Assembly (NCBI GenBank): GCA_900478215.1
Contig: LS483478.1
Span: forward strand, 3,534,001-3,598,000
From: Salmonella enterica subsp. houtenae serovar Houten
Lineage (GTDB): Bacteria; Pseudomonadota; Gammaproteobacteria; Enterobacterales; Enterobacteriaceae
Direction of reading: 5' to 3'
Length of the DNA stretch: 64,000 nucleotides
Under the pieces are notes generated by a model. It saw only the letters and a list, made by a program, of their open reading frames with translations, had not been told where the DNA came from and did no database searches. The translations under genes were made by a program, and so were the position numbers. Position 1 is the first letter of the stretch. Every line of letters starts with the position of its first letter. Positions 1 through 7,839 of the stretch are shown one piece after another.

Positions 1-285
1 CCGGTGGTTCATAAACAGCTTATCCGTTAAGCGACACGCCGGTTTTCCCTCAAAAAACACATCGAACGAATGCGATATCCACTCTGTTTCCGCTTTGTTC
101 GTCCCCGATATCACGCCCCCCATGCTCCCCGCTTCGTCGAGTACACTGCGCGCAAACTGCGAACCCATATTGGCTATCATATTGCCGCCATCAGCAAATA
201 CGCTCGTCGTTCCCTTTACCAGGTCCGATGAATATGCTTCGTTTTCGTATGCCACTGGCACGCCAAAGGGCGGGGTTTTGCACAT
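1..285 (-). CDS. DUF4150 PAAR-like domain protein, 5' part only (runs off the window)
   Basis: The frame is open from an ATG at 285 down to base 1 and continues beyond the window, giving 95 codons. Visible features are an N-terminal MCKTPPFGVPVAYEN, a GTTSVFADGGN stretch and a SFDVFFEGKPACRLTD segment. These fit the DUF4150 (PAAR-like) family, which caps T6SS spikes and often heads polymorphic toxins. The ATG lies exactly where a vgrG-derived segment ends, so the native 5' end may have been lost by recombination. No convincing ribosome binding site precedes it. Any toxin domain would lie off the left edge. The family call is fairly secure from the motifs; whether the gene is expressed is unknown. 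Confidence 0.65.
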   Translation of the reverse strand, partial: MCKTPPFGVPVAYENEAYSSDLVKGTTSVFADGGNMIANMGSQFARSVLDEAGSMGGVISGTNKAETEWISHSFDVFFEGKPACRLTDKLFMNHR

Positions 286-451
286 AACGAAAACTACTGA
301 TACACATCGTGGAGACTTCCGTATCCGTGTTCGGATTAAACGGCATCTCACCCAGTGTCGATACTCCGGCCACATCATCACACAGCACCAGTTTCTGCGC
401 GGCTCCTTGTGGCGCGTGCCAGTCAAAGTAGAAGATGCCTTCTTCTGACCA
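285..451. repeat. 167-bp near-identical copy of internal vgrG sequence (copy 1)
   Basis: Bases 285 to 451 match 5770 to 5936 at every position I compared except 365 (T here, C at 5850). Both copies have the same orientation. Homology begins and ends abruptly on both sides. The high identity in the middle of a decayed gene suggests recent recombination or gene conversion. Confidence 0.85.
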
Positions 452-530
452 GCCGGAAACTCACCACCGCCGTCGACATCTCCTGGATGCCGTCCACCTC
501 CAGCGTGAAACGTAAGCCTGCTGAGGACAT
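285..530 (-). pseudogene. Collapsed vgrG remnant
   Basis: An ATG at 530, preceded by GGAG about ten bases upstream, starts MSSAGLRFTLEVDG and continues for about 27 residues that match a VgrG N-terminus (compare MSLKGLRFTLNIDG in the intact vgrG). It then jumps, out of frame, into DNA nearly identical to the interior of the intact vgrG and stops at 423 to 425. About 140 codons between the two parts are missing, as is everything after the internal segment. The N-terminal part differs clearly from the intact vgrG, so this was a second vgrG, not a simple duplicate. It lies between the PAAR gene and the DUF4150 gene, as in a PAAR-vgrG-effector module. Confidence 0.8.
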
Positions 531-558
531 AATTATTCATCTCCCTGTGTCTGAGTTA

Positions 559-843
559 TCAGCCTGTATTGACCGTACCGCCACCGATGACCATGCCGCC
601 GCAGTCCACCGCATCGCCGGTTCTGGCCGCTGGCAGTCCGTCGATAAATACCGTAGCGGAGCCACCCGCTATCTTGCGCGGATGGGGCGGATGCTCCGGT
701 TTTGAATGCGGCGTCAGCGGGTCACCCATCCGGGCGGCGGGCAGGCCGTCAATAAATACCGTGGGTGAACCCGCAGTAATCACGGTCTCGTAATAACCGT
801 CGTGCTGAGTGCCTTTGTCACTGAGCCGGGCTGCTGTGGGCAT
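559..843 (-). CDS. PAAR-domain T6SS spike tip protein
   Basis: This 94-residue protein consists almost wholly of a PAAR domain. Two PAAR-type repeats are visible, SPTVFIDGLPAARMGDP and SATVFIDGLPAARTGDA, with conserved histidines (PHSKPEHPPH) and a cysteine between and after them. PAAR proteins sit on the VgrG trimer as a zinc-bound sharp tip and can recruit effectors. The start at 843 is preceded by GGAACTCC, a usable ribosome binding site. There is no C-terminal toxin extension, so it would act as a simple tip. It lies just upstream of the vgrG remnant and may serve the intact VgrG. Confidence 0.85.
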   Translation of the reverse strand: MPTAARLSDKGTQHDGYYETVITAGSPTVFIDGLPAARMGDPLTPHSKPEHPPHPRKIAGGSATVFIDGLPAARTGDAVDCGGMVIGGGTVNTG

Positions 844-1090
844 ATGGAGTTCCTTACTATTTATTGATATGTTTTTTGAAACTACTATTTTAATATGGAG
901 AGCACTTTAACTTTTTATAACTTTAAGTAATTACTTTAATTAAAGTATTTACTGTATATTTATCATACTTCAGATTATCTGGCTTGAAATATACAAAGCA
1001 TTTTTAATTCAAAACAATAGTTATGGAATATAACATATTTCCTGAAATGTATTAATTATATCTACAGCTATTTATAAGATGAATATATAG

Positions 1091-2136
1091 TTATGGCTTT
1101 GGTGGCACTGGTTCAATATCATTCTTCCATTGATAATAATCCAAAGTTATTATCTCATGAAAATATTTATTCACTACATTATTTAAGTCATGCGGTTCTG
1201 TTATCTCATTCTGAATTTCTTCTGTTGCATGATTAATAACTTGCTCCCGAAATCTTATATAGGTTTTATCTCTTAAAAAAACACTATCTTTTCGTTTCTG
1301 ATATTCATCAAATGCAAAAACCGCCATCCGCCCCCAAACATAGGCTTATTCGTTGTTTTTTTTCTCCAATACCATTATAATATGCCTCTGCGAGCCGAAA
1401 CATCCCATAGGAACTACCATGCAGTGCATCAACTTTATATTCATTCAGTGCCTGCTGAATATCAACCAGGCTTAAACCATCTTTTTCTCTATTCAATAGA
1501 TTTAATCTATTAAATTCTGGTCCATTACAATCCACCCCAGCAGAAATCATGATTGCATCGGCAAGAAGTGCATGTGCAGAATGATATCCCCCTGTAAGAG
1601 CACTATGCAAATAGCTGATTTTTTTGTGCGTTCTTCAGGCGAAATAGAGGTAAATTCTCCTTTCGGATAAATAGAAACAGCCACTTTTAATGCAGCTTGA
1701 GGATAACCTGCGTCAGCCAATTTTTTATATAACAACTGAGTGTTATCGAAAATATTTGGTCTTTCTAATCGATTGCCATTTTATCCACGATCTGATCTTC
1801 ATGGTCCTTTAGAAAGGAGTTAAAATTATCCCTTGTATCATCCATGTTGTCTAAACAATCAATATATCTCATCATTGCATTTTTATCCCACTAATAAGCC
1901 TGCTTTATTAATGCTAATAATGCCACACCGTCTTCTATCTGATGATAACCATAAGGTGTTATTTTATCCTCTATACTTTGCGCTTGCTGGATGGTCCACA
2001 ATTCATTTTGTGGGAGAAGAGATGGTTTAATACTAAAATCTTTACATCTTAAATAGTCAGATAGATAAAACCAACAAATGATAAAGATTAGCCCTGTATA
2101 GGAAATTATTTTAAGCGTACGCTTATTATCCATCAT
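1091..2136 (-). pseudogene. Broken Sel1-like helical-repeat gene, candidate immunity gene
   Basis: One gene can be pieced together across four open segments. The start at 2136 gives an N-terminal hydrophobic segment (SYTGLIFIICWFYLSDYL), suggesting a membrane anchor or signal. An in-frame TAG lies at 1891 to 1893, and frame changes lie near 1775, 1622 and 1352. Joined up, the product shows Sel1-like repeats such as LYKKLADAGYPQAALKVA, LHSALTGGYHSAHALLA and GMFRLAEAYYNGIG, and ends at 1091. The gene starts 7 bp after the protease-like gene, which suggests coupling. Sel1-like proteins are known immunity proteins for some T6SS effectors. Two of the frameshifts fall in runs of 7 to 8 T, so sequencing error is an alternative for those. 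Confidence 0.65.
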
Positions 2137-2143
2137 TGAATTC

Positions 2144-2992
2144 TCATATGTACTCTAAATCGTTAGCGTTAAATTTATCCGCTTCAACAATACGCTGTTC
2201 ATCCTGCGATATACCATTAACAAACAACCGACAAGGCCATACTTGCAAATCAGAAAGCCTCCCATATTCCTTATCCGTGCTGTATAATTTATCTACATTA
2301 CTTCCTGCTTTATATCCCCATAAAACAACGTTATCTTCGCTGACGATATCGATATCGTCAAAATTAGCAAAACTGCAATCACGGTACTTGAAACCAACCT
2401 TATCTTTAAATGTTCTATACGTCGGTAACCAAACAGTATGTCCTTCCTGATCTCGCACTAATTTAATACCTGTCTGAATTGTATTTGAATGTTCAACACA
2501 GAACGTTGCATGTACCATTTGCCCTATCACTCTTGTCTTCTGAATCTTTGAAAACTCAGCAGCAATACACTTTGCATTTTCATCGTACTCGCCCTTTTCA
2601 TACTCCTGCATCCTTCCCGTTCGGCAAGCATGCAATACCAGTATGCCATACTCCTTATGCCACGGTAATACCTTCAATTTTTTTACCATATCTACTGTAT
2701 AACTAACCCCTTTTAAATACAGTTGATCAGGTGCACCATGACCTAAAAAGTGAACCTCATAAAGTTCATATACAGGAATCTCACCTTTAGTTTTTTCAGT
2801 GGTCTTAATATGAATATCCTTCCACACCGAGTTAAAATCATTTGGTGAGAGAACCGTTACAATATCAACTTTCGTTAATGGATACTTTTCAAGTAAATGC
2901 TTCCGTTTAAAATGAGGTGCTTTCATTATTGTTTTACCTCCATGCCAGGCATAAGCGATAATGACATGGAGAGGTCTTATTCTTGTTATCAC
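2144..2992 (-). CDS. Putative clan CD (caspase/CHAT-like) cysteine protease, candidate T6SS effector
   Basis: This 282-residue protein carries the two halves of a clan CD catalytic dyad. A hydrophobic strand followed by HFLGHG puts the histidine near residue 85. A second strand followed by LVLHACRTG puts the cysteine near residue 123. The order and the spacing of about 38 residues fit caspase, CHAT, gingipain and DUF4347-type folds. There is no signal peptide or PAAR domain. It lies in the AT-rich cargo downstream of vgrG, which makes a T6SS cargo role likely by context. The GTG start at 2992 is weak: the frame stays open upstream to a TGA near 3050 without an ATG, and an ATG at 3032 with a fair ribosome binding site is one frame off. 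The 5' end may therefore be damaged. The exact family and substrate are not recognised. Confidence 0.5.
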   Translation of the reverse strand: MITRIRPLHVIIAYAWHGGKTIMKAPHFKRKHLLEKYPLTKVDIVTVLSPNDFNSVWKDIHIKTTEKTKGEIPVYELYEVHFLGHGAPDQLYLKGVSYTVDMVKKLKVLPWHKEYGILVLHACRTGRMQEYEKGEYDENAKCIAAEFSKIQKTRVIGQMVHATFCVEHSNTIQTGIKLVRDQEGHTVWLPTYRTFKDKVGFKYRDCSFANFDDIDIVSEDNVVLWGYKAGSNVDKLYSTDKEYGRLSDLQVWPCRLFVNGISQDEQRIVEADKFNANDLEYI

Positions 2993-3041
2993 AGCCTTTA
3001 CAATATTCGGTTTGCTATCCTCTTTCGTCCATGATCTTTGC

Positions 3042-3404
3042 CTAACGAGTGAAGTATTTATTCACTTTTAGCGCAAATATATATCCAATTGAAAAACAGC
3101 ACCCCATAAGAGCAACACGGAGGGGATGTACTAAGAACCACTCATAAAATAAGTACATCAAACCCAATACGAATGCAGTCATGGTTATTTTTACTGAAGT
3201 AAAAAAAGAGAATAACAAAACTGGCGCAGCTATAAATATAAAAAAAAATGATACAAAAACCATTCCAGCACTTTTGTGAGAAGATATAGTAAATAAGTTT
3301 TTGTATATAAGTGAGACTAAAGAATACGATCCTATCATTATAATGACCGAACAAATGAAAATAAATATTTTTAAAATTATTTTACTTTTTATTCCAAATA
3401 CCAT
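3042..3404 (-). CDS. Small multi-span inner-membrane protein, candidate immunity protein
   Basis: The 120-residue product is strongly hydrophobic. Likely membrane spans are around residues 10 to 32, 45 to 66, 73 to 92 and 97 to 112, with lysine-rich ends. It overlaps the end of the preceding 269-codon gene by 23 bases, which suggests co-translation. Small membrane proteins coded right after a T6SS cargo gene are often immunity proteins, and that is the inferred role. I do not recognise the family. Base composition is AT-rich, as in the rest of this cargo block. Confidence 0.5.
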   Translation of the reverse strand: MVFGIKSKIILKIFIFICSVIIMIGSYSLVSLIYKNLFTISSHKSAGMVFVSFFFIFIAAPVLLFSFFTSVKITMTAFVLGLMYLFYEWFLVHPLRVALMGCCFSIGYIFALKVNKYFTR

Positions 3405-4191
3405 ACTGTTCCAACTCCTCTTTGGTTATACTTTCCCCTAACATTTTAGCATTTACATAAATTGATGACTCTGTAATGTCAACCGCAGGGTAAGTTTTTC
3501 CAGTATAGCTTACACTATATGTGAATTTTTTGTTAGCATACAAAGCCCCTCGAAGAACAAAGAAATTATCATATTCATTAGTTGAATCCGATTTCTGCAT
3601 TAATGCATCCAATGGTCCTCCCGTAGCCCATGTCATTCCTGTTTCGACTGTTGCTTTTATCGTGTGGAAAGTCCGATAGGTACCAACCGCAAAGGGTATT
3701 TGGCCTACTGCATCAGACCAGTATGGAATATTATCTATAAGTGACAATAAGAATTTATCCCCACCATCAGAAACATTTTTCCAGTCACCATTTCCTTCAG
3801 TCCGATAAGATAACAACGCTCTGTCAACTAATGCAAACCTCGCAATATCAGCCCAGGAAAATATTTTATAAGCTTCTTTAGTATAATCAGCATCGTTCAC
3901 ATACAGCAACTCACGGTAGTTATCGGCTAATGGTTCAAACCATTGATATTGTAAATTATCATACAGTTCCTGAGCCGTCATGACCCTAAAAGAATCCTTT
4001 TCGCCTCCTCTTAAAACGAACAAAACATCAGCGTTTTTCCTTGTGATTATTAAAATATTAGGCACGTCAATTTCGTGAGCTTCCTCATCTTTTTCAGGAG
4101 TTGTGTTACCTTTTACTCCTAATTCAGTTTTCTCTTTTTTTGTAACGAGCAGATAAGATTTTCCATCAACTTCAATATTTATTTTTTTCAT
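3382..4191 (-). CDS. Uncharacterised protein coded directly after vgrG
   Basis: The ATG at 4191 gives a 269-residue product starting MKKINIEVDGKSYLLV; this start lies 12 bases after the vgrG stop. The frame could also be opened further upstream, overlapping vgrG. I see no signal peptide, PAAR domain or catalytic motif I can name. The sequence is rich in aromatic residues and includes a short hydrophobic patch (DALMQ preceded by glycine-rich GMTWATGGP). Its place next to vgrG fits either an effector or an adaptor that loads an effector onto the spike. The following membrane-protein gene overlaps it and could be its immunity gene. Confidence 0.5.
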   Translation of the reverse strand: MKKINIEVDGKSYLLVTKKEKTELGVKGNTTPEKDEEAHEIDVPNILIITRKNADVLFVLRGGEKDSFRVMTAQELYDNLQYQWFEPLADNYRELLYVNDADYTKEAYKIFSWADIARFALVDRALLSYRTEGNGDWKNVSDGGDKFLLSLIDNIPYWSDAVGQIPFAVGTYRTFHTIKATVETGMTWATGGPLDALMQKSDSTNEYDNFFVLRGALYANKKFTYSVSYTGKTYPAVDITESSIYVNAKMLGESITKEELEQYGIWNKK

Positions 4192-4202
4192 TGGATTATC
4201 AC

Positions 4203-6416
4203 TCAACTTACAAAGACCCAATATTCAGATTCACAATCAGCCTTGTCGATATAACCACTCGTACCTGAACCGGAAAATAATTCCTCTCCTTCTGTTGTTT
4301 CAACCCGATAGTTGACATCAGAAGAAAATCTAAGCTTTCTGTCAAAATACTGGGTTATCATTTCCACCTGTAGTGTCTCCACCGGCGTCCCCGCACTTCC
4401 CCCGCTGTTCAGGTTTATCTTCGGCCCCATGATATCCACCCCGCCCGCATGGATGCTGATAAATGAACCGCCCGCCTTCAGGCTTATCCGGCTGCTGCTC
4501 TCCAGCACGATATCTCCCTCCACCTTTATCCCCAGCGCTCCGCTCACCTTCCGCGCCAGATCCCCCTTCACCTCCAGACTGTGCGTCCCCTTCACCAGGC
4601 TGATATGGTCCCCGGTGGTGGTGTGTTCCTGCTTCCCTCCCACCGTCACCCTGCGGTCATTTTTCACATACAGCCCGTCATCGTGGCTGATACCCGCCAT
4701 CCGGTCGTTCGTCACCTTCAGCGTCTGGTCGTTACGTACCGTGATGCTACGGTTATTCGCCACCGTAATCGTCTGGTCGTGCCCGCCTTCCTTTTTCGTC
4801 CCCACGCTGACCGTCTGGCCTTTCACCACCGTGATTTTCTGGTTATTCCCGATGCTCTCCGTGTGGTCGTGTCTGACTTTTGTGCTCCGGTCGTTCAGCA
4901 CCTCCGTATCCATGTCCTTCTGCGCGTGGATATACACCTGCTCCTGGTCCGTCGCGTCCTCGAACCGCAGTTCATTAAATCCGCTGCCTTTGTACGTTTT
5001 TGAGCGGATGGTCATCTGCGTTTTTGTCCCCGGCAGACTCCCCGGTGAGCGGTTGTCCTGATGATAGGTACGCCCCATGATTATCGGCTGGTCCGGGTCG
5101 CCGTTCAGGAAGTCCACGATAACCTCCTGGCCCACCCTCGGTATCGCCAGGTTGCCGAACCCCGCTCCCGCCCACGCCTGCGACACCCGAACCCAGCACG
5201 AACTGTCCTCGTTCCCCGGGCAGTATCGATCCCAGTGGAACCGCACCCGCACCCGGCCATGTTCATCGCAGAAGATTTCCTCTCCCGCCGGGCCGGTCAC
5301 TATTGCGCTCTGCGGGCCATCCACCGAAGGTTTCGGCTGTGGTGGTACGCGCCATGTCCTGTCCGCCGGAATAGCCTCGAAATGATTATCCAGCGTCGTT
5401 CCCTGTCCTCCGCTGCCGTGCAGCGCCTGCGGCTGGTCGCCGGCCAGGACACAACTCACCACCTGCCACTCCCGGTTCAGTCTCTCCGACGGGTGGCCTG
5501 TCAGCGTGAAGCGTTTTCCCGGACACAGCTCAGGGGAATTACTGATGCAGGTTGCTGTCTCTGTATCATGTCGCCAGCCCTCCATCTGGTAACGCGCAAA
5601 TGCCTCCCCATGCGTCCCGTCCTTGAACCGCCCCGGATAGTCAAAGATTTCATACTGTGTACGCTGACCGTTCAGGTTCTCTGCGGCACGGTTGTAATAA
5701 CCCGGCCAGCCCGGCGTTTTGAAGGTATAGTCCTGGGTTTCCACCGACGAAGGCCCGGTTCGCGCCCGGTAACGAAAACTACTGATACACATCGTGGAGA
5801 CTTCCGTATCCGTGTTCGGATTAAACGGCATCTCACCCAGTGTCGATACCCCGGCCACATCATCACACAGCACCAGTTTCTGCGCGGCTCCTTGTGGCGC
5901 GTGCCAGTCAAAGTAGAAGATGCCTTCTTCTGACCACAGGCGGGTCAGGAATGCCAGGTCACTTTCCCCGTACTGCACGCAGAACTCCCGCGCCGGGTGG
6001 CTCTCATAAAATACCGGCGTCCACTCCGTGACGCCATTTTCATTAAGCAGGGTAGAAGAGAGGGTCTGAATATCCTGCTGCTGGAAGATGCGGAAGTTCT
6101 GACGCAGGCCACAACGCCACAGGGGAGGTACTATCGTCAGATGATAACGCATCTGCCAGTGATTATTTTCCCCCTGCATCACTTCGTTGATAATACCGCT
6201 GACGTAACGTTGCGCCTCCATCCCCTGCCAGATAGTCAGCACCGCGTTCTTTTCCAGAAAATTTGTCGCCGCCAGATCCGGCTGGTCGCTGGCGATATCC
6301 ACCTCCAGTACAAAGGGGGTGGAATGGCACTGGTAAAGACTGAACCCCACCACTGCCGTGGCTGTCTCCTCCAGTCCGTCTATATTCAGCGTAAAACGCA
6401 GACCTTTTAATGACAT
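4203..6416 (-). CDS. vgrG: VgrG spike protein (TssI)
   Basis: VgrG trimers form the T6SS spike on top of the Hcp tube. The start at 6416 is chosen for the strong GGGAGGT five bases upstream and gives 737 residues. The N-terminal half is the gp27-like hub with motifs such as REFCVQYGESDLAFLTRL and EEGIFYFDW. The gp5-like OB domain follows, with FCDEHGRVRVRFHWDR and VRVSQAWAGAGFGN. A long beta-helix of repeated short strands comes next (TVANNRSITVRND type), ending near GGVDIMGPKINLNSGG. About 65 further residues form a beta-rich tail that may dock an effector. It is transcribed leftwards after hcp. An internal segment is duplicated at the left edge of the window. Confidence 0.97.
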   Translation of the reverse strand: MSLKGLRFTLNIDGLEETATAVVGFSLYQCHSTPFVLEVDIASDQPDLAATNFLEKNAVLTIWQGMEAQRYVSGIINEVMQGENNHWQMRYHLTIVPPLWRCGLRQNFRIFQQQDIQTLSSTLLNENGVTEWTPVFYESHPAREFCVQYGESDLAFLTRLWSEEGIFYFDWHAPQGAAQKLVLCDDVAGVSTLGEMPFNPNTDTEVSTMCISSFRYRARTGPSSVETQDYTFKTPGWPGYYNRAAENLNGQRTQYEIFDYPGRFKDGTHGEAFARYQMEGWRHDTETATCISNSPELCPGKRFTLTGHPSERLNREWQVVSCVLAGDQPQALHGSGGQGTTLDNHFEAIPADRTWRVPPQPKPSVDGPQSAIVTGPAGEEIFCDEHGRVRVRFHWDRYCPGNEDSSCWVRVSQAWAGAGFGNLAIPRVGQEVIVDFLNGDPDQPIIMGRTYHQDNRSPGSLPGTKTQMTIRSKTYKGSGFNELRFEDATDQEQVYIHAQKDMDTEVLNDRSTKVRHDHTESIGNNQKITVVKGQTVSVGTKKEGGHDQTITVANNRSITVRNDQTLKVTNDRMAGISHDDGLYVKNDRRVTVGGKQEHTTTGDHISLVKGTHSLEVKGDLARKVSGALGIKVEGDIVLESSSRISLKAGGSFISIHAGGVDIMGPKINLNSGGSAGTPVETLQVEMITQYFDRKLRFSSDVNYRVETTEGEELFSGSGTSGYIDKADCESEYWVFVS
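5770..5936. repeat. 167-bp near-identical segment inside vgrG (copy 2)
   Basis: This is the intact-gene copy of the repeat found at 285 to 451, with one difference seen (position 5850). It codes for part of the gp27-like hub of VgrG. Confidence 0.85.
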
Positions 6417-6584
6417 TTTGACCTCCCTGGTATTCACAGGAAAAAAGACAGTCGCCGGACAGCAACGGTGGCAGTACAGTGTTACGCTTGCATTCAGGCA
6501 CGCTACCGCCGAAGTTTCCGGCGTCCGCCATCTCCCGTAAAAACGTAACTCCTTACTGGCACTGACTTTTCACTTCCGGCACAA

Positions 6585-6622
6585 CAAAAAACAGCACCCT
6601 GCCCGCCAGGACAGAATGCTGT
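6585..6622 (-). terminator. Probable rho-independent terminator after hcp
   Basis: Read leftwards, ACAGCA pairs with TGCTGT around an inner CCTG/CAGG stem and is followed by six T. It lies about 20 bases beyond the hcp stop codon. It would limit read-through from the abundant hcp message into vgrG. Confidence 0.65.
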
Positions 6623-6641
6623 CAGTTCATATAACCCGCAT

Positions 6642-7160
6642 TTACGCTTCCAGCGGCGCACGCCAGTCGTCGGCGCCAGAGGTGCCGGACTTGACGTGTT
6701 CCCACTCGATTTTGCGGTAGGCCAGTTTTACCGCGAGCAGTTGCGTGAACTCACGCTGCGTCGGGTCCTGGCAGTGCGGCATATGCAGGTTCATATCGAC
6801 AATGGTCGCATCGGTCAGGCGGGTGGTGAAATAGTGTTCCTGTTTGCCTTCAACAGACGTACGCCACCAGTGCATTTCCACTTTCGGCAGCATTTCACCG
6901 GACGCCAGCGCGTTGTACATCAGCGGGACGGCCTTGTTCAGCGCCACGGTGAAGATGAACGGCTTGTGGGCGCGCTGGCCGCTTGGCTGACCGGACTGCG
7001 GGTCGGTCGGGACGGTCACGTTATGCAGAAATTCCTGCACCAGCATCTCGTCTTCATGGCCCTGCACGTAGATGTTGCCGACAGAATCAGCGGTGAACGC
7101 ACCGGCTGTGATATTTCCCTGGGTCTGACCTGTAATTGATATGTAACATGGTGTTGGCAT
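6642..7160 (-). CDS. hcp: Hcp tube protein (TssD)
   Basis: Hcp hexamers stack to form the inner tube expelled by the T6SS. The 172-residue protein begins MPTPCYISITGQTQGNI and has the family's hallmarks: GNIYVQGHEDEMLVQEF near residues 28 to 44, HKPFIFTVALNKAVPLMYNAL, and a late EFTQLLAVKLAYRKIEWEH strand. The length is normal for the family. AAGGAG seven bases upstream of the ATG is a strong ribosome binding site. It is read divergently from the core operon, and a terminator separates it from vgrG. The upstream 679 bp must carry its promoter. Confidence 0.97.
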   Translation of the reverse strand: MPTPCYISITGQTQGNITAGAFTADSVGNIYVQGHEDEMLVQEFLHNVTVPTDPQSGQPSGQRAHKPFIFTVALNKAVPLMYNALASGEMLPKVEMHWWRTSVEGKQEHYFTTRLTDATIVDMNLHMPHCQDPTQREFTQLLAVKLAYRKIEWEHVKSGTSGADDWRAPLEA

Positions 7161-7839
7161 TTTATTAACTCCTTCGGGGTAGTCTTAACGACTGCTACCG
7201 TCACCTGCCGTTAGCCTGCGGCAGACAACGTTTCGTGGTTCACTCCGGGAACCGCCTTTTTCGTATCCGCCGCAGGTAAGTAAATTATGCAGGCAGATAA
7301 AACGAAACTAAATTACGCGTGTATTTAAATACATGTTCGGATATCCATACTCCATTCATCATAGCGGATCCTTAATATATTTATAACGGGTATTATTGAA
7401 TCATGAATAAATATTATATTCGCAATTTATAGCTCTCATTTTGAGAATCTAACGCCATTTTTGACATTTCGACAATGAATAAAATAAACATGACATATGT
7501 GTGCAGCTTTTTAATTCACTGCATTTATTCAAAACAAATAAAGATCATTAAAATCAATTAATTAAAAAACAAAATATCATGACAACTCATTGTTTTTACT
7601 ATTTTTCATACTTTCACTTCGAGCGAAAATTTTCATTTTAGCGTAAGGATACCCCTCTTTTAATAGTGAAAAAAGCGCTTTAAAAAATATTTTTCGAGAG
7701 TAGAATGCGTGCTCAAAGGCAGCGCCTTACCCTATTTTTTACTGCCACTGACGCGACATTTTTAGTGCTTTTTTTGCTGCGCGAATCGTGCCGCACTCAT
7801 GGTATTTACGACAACCTGAAAATCTGACGGACTATTTTC
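7161..7839. promoter_or_regulatory. AT-rich divergent promoter region of the T6SS
   Basis: This 679-bp gap between hcp (leftward) and tssB (rightward) has no credible gene. The middle part (about 7300 to 7700) is much richer in A and T than the core genes on its right, as expected for H-NS-silenced horizontally acquired promoters. A possible rightward promoter is TTGACA at 7461 to 7466 with ATAAAC 17 bases later, but the match is modest. I looked for a sigma-54 element of the GG-N10-GC type and saw none that was convincing. Confidence 0.5.

Noticed and set aside
4675..5000. Short tandem repeats in vgrG resembling a CRISPR or satellite
   Set aside because: They are the codons of the beta-helix needle, imperfect and in frame, with no spacer-repeat regularity.
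4312..5933. Long open frames on the plus strand opposite vgrG
   Set aside because: They are antisense shadows of a GC-rich coding gene with clear VgrG domains on the minus strand.
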